64,000 nucleotides of DNA from an uncultured Lachnospiraceae bacterium. GTDB taxonomy: Bacteria; Bacillota; Clostridia; Lachnospirales; Lachnospiraceae. The DNA lies in assembly GCA_947626415.1 (NCBI GenBank), contig CANQSA010000001.1, forward strand, positions 245,232 to 309,231, read 5' to 3'. This document shows positions 18,494 through 27,245 of the stretch, one piece after another; position 1 is the stretch's first letter; every line of letters starts with the position of its first letter. A model generated the notes under the pieces. The model saw only the letters and a program-made list of their open reading frames with translations. It made no database searches and was not told the DNA's origin. Made by a program: the position numbers and the translations under genes.

Positions 18494-19350
18494 TGCGACT
18501 GTTCTACCTCCCTGAGCATATTTTCCAGAAACGCCGGCAGATAAAAAGCGCCGACATGCAGCTTGGTTGTATAATACTGCGTCTTCAGATGCAGGCTGCT
18601 CCAGCGCTTCGCATCCAGATCGTCAATAGGATGATACTGTTTGCTGGCGAATCCAAACAGCCAGTAACCGGCCGCATAAGTCGGAATATGCGCCTGATAT
18701 ACGCGGCTGACCGGAAATGTGCTGGCAATCCGCATATGGCTCCGCTGCATGGCCTCCGCGTCATGCTTATAAAACGGGCTGCCCTGCTGATTTACCATGA
18801 TGCCGTCATCCCGCAGGGCATTATAGCAGATTCCATAAAATTCCCGGGTAAAATTACTTTCGGAGGGGCCAAACGGGTCTGTCGTATCCACTATGATCAG
18901 GTCATATTTGGCTGTACACCGCCTGATAAAGCGAAGGGCGTTGTCATAATAAATATGCACCCGGGTATCGTCCAGCCGGCAGGCGTTTTCCGGCAGATAA
19001 GTCCGGCAGGCCTCTAATACCATCGGATCCATTTCTACCAGGTCGATCCGGACAATCTTCTCATAACGGGTCAGTTCCCTGACAACGCCGCCGTCTCCGG
19101 CGCCGATCACCAGCACATCCTGAATATTGGGATGAACCGCCATGGGAACATGCGTGATCATTTCGTCATAGATGAACTCATCCCGCTCTGTCAGCATCAC
19201 ATTTCCGTCCAATGTCAAAACCCGTCCGAACTCCGGCGTATCAAAAATGTCGATCCGCTGGTAATCGCTCTGTTTGGAATATAAATGTCTGTTTATCCGG
19301 ATACTATGCTTCACATCCGGCGTATGAAATTCGCTAAACCACAGTTCCAT
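18490..19350 (-). CDS. speE: Spermidine synthase-like aminopropyltransferase
   Basis: A 286-residue SpeE-family enzyme: LWFSEFHTPDVKHSIR, FGRVLTLDGNVMLTERDEFIY, MITHVPMAVHPN, the SAM-site VLVIGAGDGGVVRELTRY, DLVEMDPMV and the catalytic DTTDPFGPSE. Family members transfer aminopropyl from decarboxylated SAM to putrescine or agmatine. The operon carries no SAM decarboxylase (speD), although the alternative carboxyspermidine genes are present, so the aminopropyl donor and true substrate are uncertain. It is second in the operon, 13 bases after speA. Confidence 0.92.
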   Translation of the reverse strand: MELWFSEFHTPDVKHSIRINRHLYSKQSDYQRIDIFDTPEFGRVLTLDGNVMLTERDEFIYDEMITHVPMAVHPNIQDVLVIGAGDGGVVRELTRYEKIVRIDLVEMDPMVLEACRTYLPENACRLDDTRVHIYYDNALRFIRRCTAKYDLIIVDTTDPFGPSESNFTREFYGICYNALRDDGIMVNQQGSPFYKHDAEAMQRSHMRIASTFPVSRVYQAHIPTYAAGYWLFGFASKQYHPIDDLDAKRWSSLHLKTQYYTTKLHVGAFYLPAFLENMLREVEQSQ

Positions 19351-19363
19351 TGTCCGCTCCTCC

Positions 19364-20824
19364 TCACTGCAGTACGTTAATATAGAGAATCTCCGGGTCT
19401 TCCGGTCCGGTCATAGAGCAGCCTTTCGCTTTGGCATACTCGATATAGTCAAGGATCTCCGCCGTGATCCGCTCTCCCGGCGCCAGAATGGGAATACCGG
19501 GCGGATAACACATCACAAATTCACTGCAGACAAGACCGATGCTTTCTTTTAACGGCACACTCCGTTTCGGCGCGTAAAACGCTTCCTGCGGGCTGGTTAC
19601 TACCTGCGGATCGATATACTCCTGACTCAGCAGACCGCTCGTTCCTCTCTGATGCCGCCGCCGGATCTCCGCCAGCGCGCTGACCAGACGCTCCAGCTCC
19701 TGCCTGCGGTCGCCGATCGACAGATACGCAAGGATATTGCCGATATCGCCGAATTCGATCTGGATATCATATTCATCCCGCAGAAGGTCGTATACTTCAA
19801 TTCCGGCCAGCCCGATATCCCGGGTATGGATGCTTAACTTGGTCGAATCGAAGTCATATATAGAATCTCCGTTGATCAGTTCTTTTCCGAAAGCATAATA
19901 ACCGCCGATGGCATTGACCTCTTCCCGGGCATAGTCCGCCATCCGGACCACGCGGGAAAAAACTTCCTTTCCGCGCAGCGCCAGATTCCGTCTGCTGATA
20001 TCCAGGCTTGACATCAGCAGATAACTGCCGGATGTCGTCTGGGTCAGATTGATGATCTGCCGTACATGGCCGGCGCTGATATTGGTGCCCGTCAGTAAAA
20101 AGCTGGACTGCGTGAGGCTGCCGCCGCTCTTATGCATGGAAACCGCCGACATATCGGCTCCGGCTTTCATGGCGCTGACCGGCATCTCCTCTCCGAAATA
20201 AAAATGCGTACCGTGCGCTTCATCGGCAAGACAGTACATACCCGCGTCATGCGCCATCTTTACAATTGACTGTATATCGCTGCAAATTCCGTAGTAGGTA
20301 GGATTATTGACCAGTACCGCTACCGCGTCCGGATTCTCCCGGATTGCCTTCGCTACCTGCGAGCGCTGCATCCCCAGTGAAATTCCCAGCCTCTGATCCA
20401 CTTCCGGATTCACATATACGGGGATCGCGCCGCAAAGCACCAGCGCATTGATCACGCTGCGGTGAACATTACGGGGCAGAATGATCTTATCGCCGCGTTT
20501 GCAGGCAGACAATACCATACTCTGCACAGAGCTGGTCGTTCCCCCTACCATTAGAAAAGCATGGGCCGCGCCAAAGGCGTCCGCAGCCAGGATCTCCGCT
20601 TCCCGGATCACAGAAATCGGATGGCATAGATTATCCAGGGGCTTCATACTGTTAACATCGATTCCCACACACTGTTCTCCGAGGAAATCCGCCAATTCCG
20701 GATTCCCCCGTCCCCGCTTATGCCCCGGCACGTCAAACGGCACTACCCGCATCTGCCGGAATGTCTGCAGCGCCTCATAAATGGGCGCCCGCTTCTGATC
20801 AATTGTAAATTTTGTTTCCCTCAT
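19364..20824 (-). CDS. speA: Arginine decarboxylase (Orn/Lys/Arg decarboxylase class I, PLP)
   Basis: A 486-residue fold-type I PLP decarboxylase of the Firmicute SpeA/YaaO size. Marks: PFDVPGHKRGRGNPEL, FLMVGGTTSSVQSMVLSAC, LPRNVHRSVINAL, NNPTYYGICSDI, DEAHGTHFYF and the PLP-lysine motif SMHKSGGSLTQSS. Substrate arginine (not lysine or ornithine) is inferred from the agmatinase-like gene downstream. It opens the polyamine operon. GAGG lies 7 bases before the ATG, directly after the U-tract of a terminator hairpin, so expression is probably controlled by attenuation. Confidence 0.9.
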   Translation of the reverse strand: MRETKFTIDQKRAPIYEALQTFRQMRVVPFDVPGHKRGRGNPELADFLGEQCVGIDVNSMKPLDNLCHPISVIREAEILAADAFGAAHAFLMVGGTTSSVQSMVLSACKRGDKIILPRNVHRSVINALVLCGAIPVYVNPEVDQRLGISLGMQRSQVAKAIRENPDAVAVLVNNPTYYGICSDIQSIVKMAHDAGMYCLADEAHGTHFYFGEEMPVSAMKAGADMSAVSMHKSGGSLTQSSFLLTGTNISAGHVRQIINLTQTTSGSYLLMSSLDISRRNLALRGKEVFSRVVRMADYAREEVNAIGGYYAFGKELINGDSIYDFDSTKLSIHTRDIGLAGIEVYDLLRDEYDIQIEFGDIGNILAYLSIGDRRQELERLVSALAEIRRRHQRGTSGLLSQEYIDPQVVTSPQEAFYAPKRSVPLKESIGLVCSEFVMCYPPGIPILAPGERITAEILDYIEYAKAKGCSMTGPEDPEILYINVLQ

Positions 20825-20827
20825 ATG

Positions 20828-20863
20828 TTACCTCAAAAAAGAACGCAAGCTGTACTTACACAA
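20828..20863 (-). other. Possible 11-codon leader ORF overlapping the speA attenuator
   Basis: After AAGGG, a TTG opens an 11-codon frame (Cys, Lys, Tyr, Ser, Leu, Arg, Ser, Phe, Leu, Arg after the start) ending TAA five bases before the speA ATG. It spans the 3' arm of the hairpin and contains two Arg codons near its end. A start by chance cannot be excluded. Confidence 0.2.
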
Positions 20864-20872
20864 CTTGCGTTC
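20835..20872 (-). terminator. Intrinsic terminator/attenuator abutting the speA ribosome site
   Basis: GAACGCAAG pairs perfectly with CTTGCGTTC over a 14-base loop, followed on the minus strand by TTTTTT and at once by GAGG and the speA start. A candidate promoter lies 25-50 bases upstream of the hairpin. Confidence 0.85.
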
Positions 20873-20895
20873 CCTTCAGAATGACTCTTAACCTT

Positions 20896-20924
20896 ACAAT
20901 AAATAACTGTTTCGTCTCGAGCAA
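20896..20924 (-). promoter_or_regulatory. Candidate promoter of the polyamine operon
   Basis: Minus strand TTGCTC (20919-20924), 17-bp spacer, TATTGT (20896-20901), in the tpi-speA gap. It would give a leader of roughly 65 bases containing the terminator hairpin. Confidence 0.45.
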
Positions 20925-20970
20925 GAATACATTTGCCACTCTTTATTGACCGTTTCACAAGTCTGCGCAA

Positions 20971-21729
20971 CTACGCATTTCGGTTATAGTTGACAATCAG
21001 GCCAAAGTCGGCTTTTAAAGAAGCGCCGCCTACAAGGCCGCCGTCGATATCCGGCTGCGCGAACAGTTCCGGTGCGCTGGAAGCGGAAACAGAACCGCCG
21101 TACTGAATCCGGATGGCTTCCGCGGTCGCTCCGTCATAGATCTCACCGATACACTGGCGAATAGCCGCACATACTTCCTCTGCCTGCTCTGTAGTCGCAA
21201 CCTTGCCGGTTCCGATGGCCCAGATCGGCTCATACGCGATCACTGCTGTTTTTGCCTGCTCCGCCGTTACATTTAAGAAAGCGATCTTAATCTGCTGACG
21301 GATCCAGTCGATCGTAATTCCCTGCTCACGCTGCGTCAGAGACTCGCCGCAGCAGATGATCGGAGTCAGTCCATGCTCAAACGCTTTCAGCACTTTCTTA
21401 TTCACCGTTTCATCGGTTTCGGCAAAATACTCTCTCCGCTCGGAGTGACCGATAATGACGTAGGATACGCCGGCGTCTGTCAGCATGGATGCGGAAATCT
21501 CACCGGTATAAGCGCCCTTTTCCTCAAAATAAAGGTTCTCCGCTCCGACTTTGATGTTGGTTCCCTTTACTGCCTCTACGACCGGAATAATGTCAATGGC
21601 AGGTACACAGAAGACAACATCCGCGTCTTCATTGCCTACCAGGGGTTTTAATGTTTCTGCCAAAGCAACTGCCTCTGTCGGTGTCATGTTCATTTTCCAG
21701 TTGCCTGCTATAATCTTCTTTCTGGACAT
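20971..21729 (-). CDS. tpiA: Triosephosphate isomerase
   Basis: A 252-residue TIM-barrel enzyme interconverting dihydroxyacetone phosphate and glyceraldehyde 3-phosphate. It shows [11 protein letters not shown] with the catalytic Lys, [11 protein letters not shown] with the catalytic His, [12 protein letters not shown] with the catalytic Glu, and [10 protein letters not shown] and GGLVGGASL phosphate-binding loops. It follows pgk by 24 bases and is the last gene before the polyamine operon. Confidence 0.98.
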   Translation of the reverse strand: MSRKKIIAGNWKMNMTPTEAVALAETLKPLVGNEDADVVFCVPAIDIIPVVEAVKGTNIKVGAENLYFEEKGAYTGEISASMLTDAGVSYVIIGHSERREYFAETDETVNKKVLKAFEHGLTPIICCGESLTQREQGITIDWIRQQIKIAFLNVTAEQAKTAVIAYEPIWAIGTGKVATTEQAEEVCAAIRQCIGEIYDGATAEAIRIQYGGSVSASSAPELFAQPDIDGGLVGGASLKADFGLIVNYNRNA

Positions 21730-21753
21730 CTGCTTTGTCTCCTTTATCTTAAA

Positions 21754-22947
21754 CTAACGGTCATTTGCTGCCGCTACGCCCGGCAGTTCCTTGCCCTCTA
21801 AGAATTCCAGAGAAGCGCCGCCGCCTGTAGAAATGTGAGTCATCTTATCGGCAAAGCCCAGACGTTTAACGGCATTAACGGAATCACCGCCGCCGATTAC
21901 GGTTGTTGCGCCTTCCAGATTTGCAACTGCCGCGCAGATCTCCAGGGTACCGGCTGCGAAATTCTCGAACTCGAATACGCCCATCGGTCCGTTCCATACA
22001 ACGGTCTTAGCGCCAACCAGCGCTTCCTTAAACAGCGCGATCGTCTTCGGTCCGATATCATAGCCTGACCAGCCCTCCGGAATATCTTCTACAACCTTAC
22101 GCTCTGTGTCATTGGAGAATTCTTTTCCTGCCACGTTATCAATCGGCAGCAGCAGCTTCACGCCTTTCTCCTCAGCCTTCTTGATCATATCCAGCGCGTA
22201 ATCCAGCTTGTCAGCCTCTAACAGAGAATTGCCGACTTCCTTACCCAGCGCCTTGTTAAAGGTATAAGCCATACCGCCGCCGATGATCAGCGTATCAACC
22301 TTCTCCAGCAGATTATTGATTACATTGATCTTATCGGAAACCTTAGCGCCGCCCAGGATCGCAACAAACGGACGAACCGGATTTTCTACTGCTTCTCCTA
22401 AGAATTTGATCTCTTTCTCCATCAGATAACCGACTACGCACTCGTCAATATACTGGGTTACGCCGACATTGGAACAATGCGCTCTGTGTGCGGTGCCAAA
22501 TGCGTCGTTGACAAATACATCAGCCAGGGAAGCCAGATCTTTGCTGAATGCTTCGCCGTTCTTCGTCTCTTCTGCTCTGTACCGGGTATTCTCCAGCAAT
22601 ACGATATCGCCGTCTTTCATCGCTGCGACTGCTGCCTTTGCGTTCTCACCTACCACGTCATTGTCCGGCGCGAATTTTACTTCTACGCCCAGACGCTCTG
22701 TCAGAGCTGCGGCAACCGGCGCCAGTGACATCTCCGGCAGCGGCTGTCCCTTCGGCTTGCCCAGGTGAGAGCACAGGATCACCTTCGCGCCCTGACTCTG
22801 CAGCTTCTGAATGGTTGGCAGCGCCCCGTCGATCCGGTTATAATTCTGGATCACGCCGTCCTTTAACGGTACGTTAAAGTCACAGCGAACCAATACTCTC
22901 TTGCCTTTTAAATCTTTCAGATCATCAACTGTTTTCTTATTTAGCAT
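21754..22947 (-). CDS. pgk: Phosphoglycerate kinase
   Basis: A 397-residue kinase making ATP from 1,3-bisphosphoglycerate. Seen: [80 protein letters not shown] and [13 protein letters not shown]. It lies between gap and tpi in the usual glycolytic order. A terminator hairpin sits between gap and this gene, 23 bases before the start codon. Confidence 0.98.
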   Translation of the reverse strand: MLNKKTVDDLKDLKGKRVLVRCDFNVPLKDGVIQNYNRIDGALPTIQKLQSQGAKVILCSHLGKPKGQPLPEMSLAPVAAALTERLGVEVKFAPDNDVVGENAKAAVAAMKDGDIVLLENTRYRAEETKNGEAFSKDLASLADVFVNDAFGTAHRAHCSNVGVTQYIDECVVGYLMEKEIKFLGEAVENPVRPFVAILGGAKVSDKINVINNLLEKVDTLIIGGGMAYTFNKALGKEVGNSLLEADKLDYALDMIKKAEEKGVKLLLPIDNVAGKEFSNDTERKVVEDIPEGWSGYDIGPKTIALFKEALVGAKTVVWNGPMGVFEFENFAAGTLEICAAVANLEGATTVIGGGDSVNAVKRLGFADKMTHISTGGGASLEFLEGKELPGVAAANDR

Positions 22948-22969
22948 GGTAATGCTCCTTTCTTTTCTT

Positions 22970-23009
22970 GAAAAATAAAAATAGGGTCCGGCCCTAAAGA
23001 CCGGACCCT
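22970..23009 (-). terminator. Terminator/attenuator between gap and pgk
   Basis: AGGGTCCGG pairs perfectly with CCGGACCCT over a 9-base loop, followed by ATTTTTATTTTTC on the minus strand. It would lower pgk-tpi expression relative to gap unless there is read-through. Confidence 0.8.
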
Positions 23010-23031
23010 GCGAGGTCTAAATCACTATGAA

Positions 23032-24045
23032 CTATGCCAATTCAGCAAAGTATTTGATCGTTCTGACCATCTGGCTTGTGTAGGAGTTCTCATTGTCATA
23101 CCATGAAACAACCTGAACCTCATACAAGTCATCTGCGATCTTAGCAACCATTGTCTGTGTTGCGTCGAACAGAGAACCGTAGGTGATGCCTACAACGTCG
23201 GAAGATACGATCGGATCTTCATTATAGCCGTAAGAATCGGAAGCTGCTGCCTTCATAGCTGCATTGATGCCTTCCTTGGTAATGTCGGTACCCTTAACAA
23301 CTGCTGTTAAGATCGTGGTAGAACCGGTCGGAACCGGAACACGCTGTGCGGAACCGATCAGCTTGCCGTTCAGTTCGGGAATAACCAGACCGATTGCCTT
23401 TGCTGCGCCTGTAGAGTTCGGAACAATGTTTACTGCGCCGGCACGTGCTCTTCTCAGATCGCCCTTTCTGTGCGGTCCGTCTAAGATCATCTGATCGCCT
23501 GTGTAAGCGTGGATCGTAGACATAATACCGGACTGGATCGGTGCGTAGTCATTTAATGCCTTTGCCATAGGAGCTAAACAGTTTGTCGTACAGGATGCAG
23601 CGGAAATAATGGTATCCTCTGCGGTTAAGGTATCCTCGTTTACGCTGTAAACGATCGTCTTTAAGTCATTGCCTGCCGGAGCGGAAATAACAACCTTCTT
23701 CGCACCTGCATCGATGTGAGCCTGTGACTTCTCTTTTGAGCAGTAGAAACCTGTACACTCCAATACAACGTCTACGCCGATCTCGCCCCAAGGCAGATCT
23801 GCTGCCTTCGGCTCCTTGTAGATGATGATCTTCTTACCGTCAACAACGATGGAATCTTCACCGGCTTCTACTGTATGTCCGTCATATCTGCCCTGTGAAG
23901 AATCATACTTTAACAGGTGAGCCAGCATCTTAGGATCTGTCAGATCGTTGATCGCTACTACTTCGTATCCCTCTGCTCCAAACATCTGTCTGAACGCCAA
24001 ACGTCCAATACGGCCAAAACCATTGATTGCTACTTTAACTGCCAT
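23032..24045 (-). CDS. gap: Glyceraldehyde-3-phosphate dehydrogenase, type I
   Basis: A 337-residue phosphorylating GAPDH. It has the NAD-binding start [17 protein letters not shown], the catalytic cysteine in [33 protein letters not shown], and the C-terminal [13 protein letters not shown]. The ATG at 24045 follows AGGAGGAATT. An upstream in-frame ATG lies 48 bases away without a ribosome site. A strong promoter is positioned about 60-90 bases upstream. Confidence 0.98.
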   Translation of the reverse strand: MAVKVAINGFGRIGRLAFRQMFGAEGYEVVAINDLTDPKMLAHLLKYDSSQGRYDGHTVEAGEDSIVVDGKKIIIYKEPKAADLPWGEIGVDVVLECTGFYCSKEKSQAHIDAGAKKVVISAPAGNDLKTIVYSVNEDTLTAEDTIISAASCTTNCLAPMAKALNDYAPIQSGIMSTIHAYTGDQMILDGPHRKGDLRRARAGAVNIVPNSTGAAKAIGLVIPELNGKLIGSAQRVPVPTGSTTILTAVVKGTDITKEGINAAMKAAASDSYGYNEDPIVSSDVVGITYGSLFDATQTMVAKIADDLYEVQVVSWYDNENSYTSQMVRTIKYFAELA

Positions 24046-24104
24046 GATTTTAATTCCTCCTGTATTGTGATTGATTATAATGTTAAATAGCATTACTTGT
24101 ACTT

Positions 24105-24133
24105 ATTTTACCCAATTCTGCTAAAAATTTCAA
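24105..24133 (-). promoter_or_regulatory. Sigma-A promoter of gap
   Basis: Minus strand TTGAAA (24128-24133), 17-bp spacer, TAAAAT (24105-24110). Confidence 0.65.
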
Positions 24134-24234
24134 GCCCATTTTAATATTTATTTGTAAATGTTCCATAAACCTTTTCTTTCCCTTTCCCGGGGCTGAACAT
24201 GATCCGGATCATTTCGTTTCCGGCAAAAAAATTG

Positions 24235-24263
24235 TTGACAGGCAAAAATCTTTGTGGTATAAA
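24235..24263 (+). promoter_or_regulatory. Sigma-A promoter of tRNA-Trp
   Basis: TTGACA (24235-24240), 17-bp spacer, TATAAA (24258-24263), 22 bases before the tRNA. Confidence 0.8.
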
Positions 24264-24285
24264 TAACAAGTACGCATCAGCGCAA

Positions 24286-24356
24286 AGGGGATTGGTGAAA
24301 TGGTATCATAGGAGTCTCCAAAACTTTTGGCGGGAGTTCGATTCTCTCATCCCCTG
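24286..24356 (+). tRNA. tRNA-Trp (anticodon CCA)
   Basis: AGGGGAT pairs with ATCCCCT (acceptor), D-arm GTGA/TCAT, anticodon arm GGAGT-CTCCAAA-ACTTT giving anticodon CCA, T-arm GGGAG-TTCGATT-CTCTC, discriminator G. The CCA end is not encoded. A promoter precedes it and a terminator follows. Confidence 0.93.
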
Positions 24357-24361
24357 TTTGT

Positions 24362-24398
24362 AAGGCAGTCAGCTTTAACCGACTGCCTTTTTTCTTTT
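24362..24398 (+). terminator. Intrinsic terminator of tRNA-Trp
   Basis: AAGGCAGTC pairs with GACTGCCTT followed by TTTTTCTTTTC. It overlaps the last codons of the convergent surface-protein gene. Confidence 0.85.
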
Positions 24399-27212
24399 CT
24401 TTTTCTTAACGGCTATCAATACAATAACAGCCGCTGTCAGCACTCCAGCCGCGATCCCGGCAGCCAGAACAAGCAGCCCCGGGCCGGCTTTTGGAGATAC
24501 GGTCAGAATCAGATTTTTCCGATCCCGGTCTGTCAGAACGGCAACCGCAGTCCCATCTTTATCATAAAGCGTTTCAAAAAAGAGCAGCCGCTCCCCTTCG
24601 ACTGCCCCGGTATCCAGAGAAGTCCTCAGTTCTACCGTGCCATCTGCGGATTCCGGTACAAATTCCACCGTTGCCGTTACCGGTTTGCCTGCAGTCATCA
24701 CCGGACTTCCGGTTTTTACATTCATCAGCACCGCAGTCAGCCGATATTGGTTTCCCGCAACCAGTCCTGTATAGGAAACCGTATCCGTCAACTCTGTTTT
24801 CTCTCCGGAAAGCAGCTGGCGGGAACCGGATCGGGTATCTGCTGCCTGAGCCGTTATTGCAATAATCGAAACACTCTGCAGAACATTATCCGTTGCATCC
24901 TCACTGGCAAGCAAAAGTTCACCCTTCTTCAATTCCGCAGCCACTACAACCGTACAGCCCGCCAATTTGGAAGTATCCAGCTTAAACTGCAGCGATACCG
25001 TCCCTTCTTCTGTCCGGGGTGTAACGGAAGCCGACGCCGTGATCGGATGCCCATTTTCCGTAAGCGGTTCTCCGGTTTCCCGGTTAAGCAGCGTTCCGGT
25101 TATTGTATATGCTTCCCCGGTCTGCAATCCGGAATAACGGACTGTGCTCACAATCACAGACTCCGTTCCTGCCTGCAGTTCTTTCGCGTTTGTATCTCCG
25201 ACAGAAGCCGTTCCGCTTATTGCGGGATAAGAAAGATACCGGCTTGGATCCTTTTCACCGTCAAAAGCCGCCAGCACCGTATCGCCTGATTGCAGGCGGT
25301 TGATTACATAAAACTTCTGACCCGCGGAATCTGCCGCAAACTCCATCTGCAGTTCCACAGAGCCGGATGCGGCATCAGGCGTAAAGGATTGAGAGAATTC
25401 TTTGCTGACCGCTTTTTTCGCGGATTGGCTGTAAACCGTTCCGGTCAGCGTATACTTCTGCGCTGGGATCAGATTCTCATACTGCAGTGTCGTACTGATC
25501 TTTATGGAATCTCCATTGACTCCCACCAGGCTGCCGGTACGAACATCCCGTGAGGAAACGGCCGCTTTTGGAAAATGCAGCGCCTGACGCTCGTTTGCTT
25601 TTCCGCTCAGTGTATCTTTCAGCGTCTGATCCTGTAACAGCCGGACAGATACCGTCACTGTCCTGCCTGTCATGTTCTGTGCTGAAAAAGAAATCGGCAG
25701 CCTCACATCCAGAATCGGATGAGAAGCCGTAAACGTATAACGGGCTGTTACGGACTGGCCATTAATCTGAACCGGGCGTTCCGCATCGATCCCATCTAAG
25801 AGCGCAGCCTCTACGGTATAAGATTCGCCGACTGTCAGCGCGGTACAGCGGATGGTATCCATGACGCTTATGGTACCTTCTGCTGCGGCCTGATGAATAG
25901 AAAGATCTGCATAGGAAATACTCTCGTCTGGCGTAACGACCGAAACAACTTCTGCGGTATGAGCCGATACGGAAACGATCGGATAAACACCCGTATCCTG
26001 CAAAAATCTCCCTGCCGCTCCGATTTCCCGCACATAATAATCCCCTTCTTCCAGCTCACAGTAAGCCATTCCCTGTTCATCCGTCGTCAGAGTTAATATA
26101 CGGCTGCTGCAGGCGCTGTCCGTGTAAATTCCATACCGGGCGCCGCTTAACGTATAATCACTGTTATTGTCTGTTGCGGACGGCAGGGAGGAGCGTCTGG
26201 CAATCTGAAGATAACCGGGCTCATTGGGAAGTGCTTTGGAATAGATAACCGAGGCTTTGTCATGGCGGACTGTCGTTTTATACACCGTCTGATCCGGCCA
26301 ATAGTTTTTAGAAGATTTTAGTTCTTTTATATAATAAGTTCCGTCATCTAAGGAAACCGCGCCGGTAATCCCGGAGCTGTCAGTCGTCAGCGTAGAAATG
26401 CACTCCGTACAGGCACTGTCTGTAAAAATCCCAAATTGGGCGCCTTTCAGCGAATAGCGGGAATTGCCCGCGGTTACAGCAGGCTTCGCGGAAGTTTTCT
26501 CCACCCGGATATATCCCCGAACCGGTTCCGACGGGCCGGCCGGGAACACATACACGGTGCCCGGCGTAGCAGAAAAAATATTGCTGATAATATTGCCTCT
26601 CCCGACAGTATGCCAGAATTTATCATCACTGGGCGTATCTCCCCAGAAAATACCGATATGACAGTCCGCGCCCGGCGAATTCCAATCATACGGATCAAAA
26701 TAAAGCACATCACCTTTTCTCAGTTTCCCGCTTTTTAAGGCATCTGAAATCGTATGAAACCGGTAGGAAGTGATATTCTTCGCCTGTACAAAATGATGCC
26801 AGCAGGAAGCATTGGTATAAGAGTCGGAGCCCCCGTAATTATCCTCTTTTCCGATCCGTGCCAGTGTGGATTTCGGCACACCGGCGCCATAAAACGTATA
26901 GGCCACAAATCCGGTACAGTTCATTCCCATAGAGTACCCCGGGGCAACGTCTCCCCGTGGGTTCATGCTGACTGCTGGAATCTCCGAACTAAAATTATAA
27001 GGCGTGCCCAGCAGGAAATCATCATGCTCATGACTCTGCAGGAAACTGACAATATCGTTCCTTGTAATGCCCAGATACTCCGTCAGATAAACGCCTGTCT
27101 CTCCATTTGGACGTATCAGATTCATTAACATGCCGGAAAACGCAGACACCGGCTCCGTCAGCATTGCGGAAACCAGAAGCGCAATCAGCAAACTATGTAC
27201 CAATCTTTTCAT
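24375..27212 (-). CDS. VaFE/SpaA repeat surface protein with NlpC/P60-like cysteine-peptidase head
   Basis: A 945-residue exported protein. Order: signal peptide (residues 1-25); a globular domain to about 230 with Cys in SMGMNCTGFVAYTF and His in ADCHIGIFWGD, resembling an NlpC/P60-type peptidase; two SpaA/prealbumin-like repeats (YSLKGAQFGIFTDSAC and YTLSGARYGIYTDSAC); four VaFE-type repeats with motifs such as YTLTGTVY and YTITGTLLN; a C-terminal helix and a KKKKRKK tail. No LPXTG is visible, so it is probably membrane-anchored without sortase. The ATG at 27212 follows GAGG with 8-base spacing. Such repeats often form isopeptide-stabilised stalks for adhesion. Confidence 0.85.
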   Translation of the reverse strand: MKRLVHSLLIALLVSAMLTEPVSAFSGMLMNLIRPNGETGVYLTEYLGITRNDIVSFLQSHEHDDFLLGTPYNFSSEIPAVSMNPRGDVAPGYSMGMNCTGFVAYTFYGAGVPKSTLARIGKEDNYGGSDSYTNASCWHHFVQAKNITSYRFHTISDALKSGKLRKGDVLYFDPYDWNSPGADCHIGIFWGDTPSDDKFWHTVGRGNIISNIFSATPGTVYVFPAGPSEPVRGYIRVEKTSAKPAVTAGNSRYSLKGAQFGIFTDSACTECISTLTTDSSGITGAVSLDDGTYYIKELKSSKNYWPDQTVYKTTVRHDKASVIYSKALPNEPGYLQIARRSSLPSATDNNSDYTLSGARYGIYTDSACSSRILTLTTDEQGMAYCELEEGDYYVREIGAAGRFLQDTGVYPIVSVSAHTAEVVSVVTPDESISYADLSIHQAAAEGTISVMDTIRCTALTVGESYTVEAALLDGIDAERPVQINGQSVTARYTFTASHPILDVRLPISFSAQNMTGRTVTVSVRLLQDQTLKDTLSGKANERQALHFPKAAVSSRDVRTGSLVGVNGDSIKISTTLQYENLIPAQKYTLTGTVYSQSAKKAVSKEFSQSFTPDAASGSVELQMEFAADSAGQKFYVINRLQSGDTVLAAFDGEKDPSRYLSYPAISGTASVGDTNAKELQAGTESVIVSTVRYSGLQTGEAYTITGTLLNRETGEPLTENGHPITASASVTPRTEEGTVSLQFKLDTSKLAGCTVVVAAELKKGELLLASEDATDNVLQSVSIIAITAQAADTRSGSRQLLSGEKTELTDTVSYTGLVAGNQYRLTAVLMNVKTGSPVMTAGKPVTATVEFVPESADGTVELRTSLDTGAVEGERLLFFETLYDKDGTAVAVLTDRDRKNLILTVSPKAGPGLLVLAAGIAAGVLTAAVIVLIAVKKKKRKKAVG

Positions 27213-27245
27213 AACTGTAACCTCAGCTTTTATCTTCATGTATGT

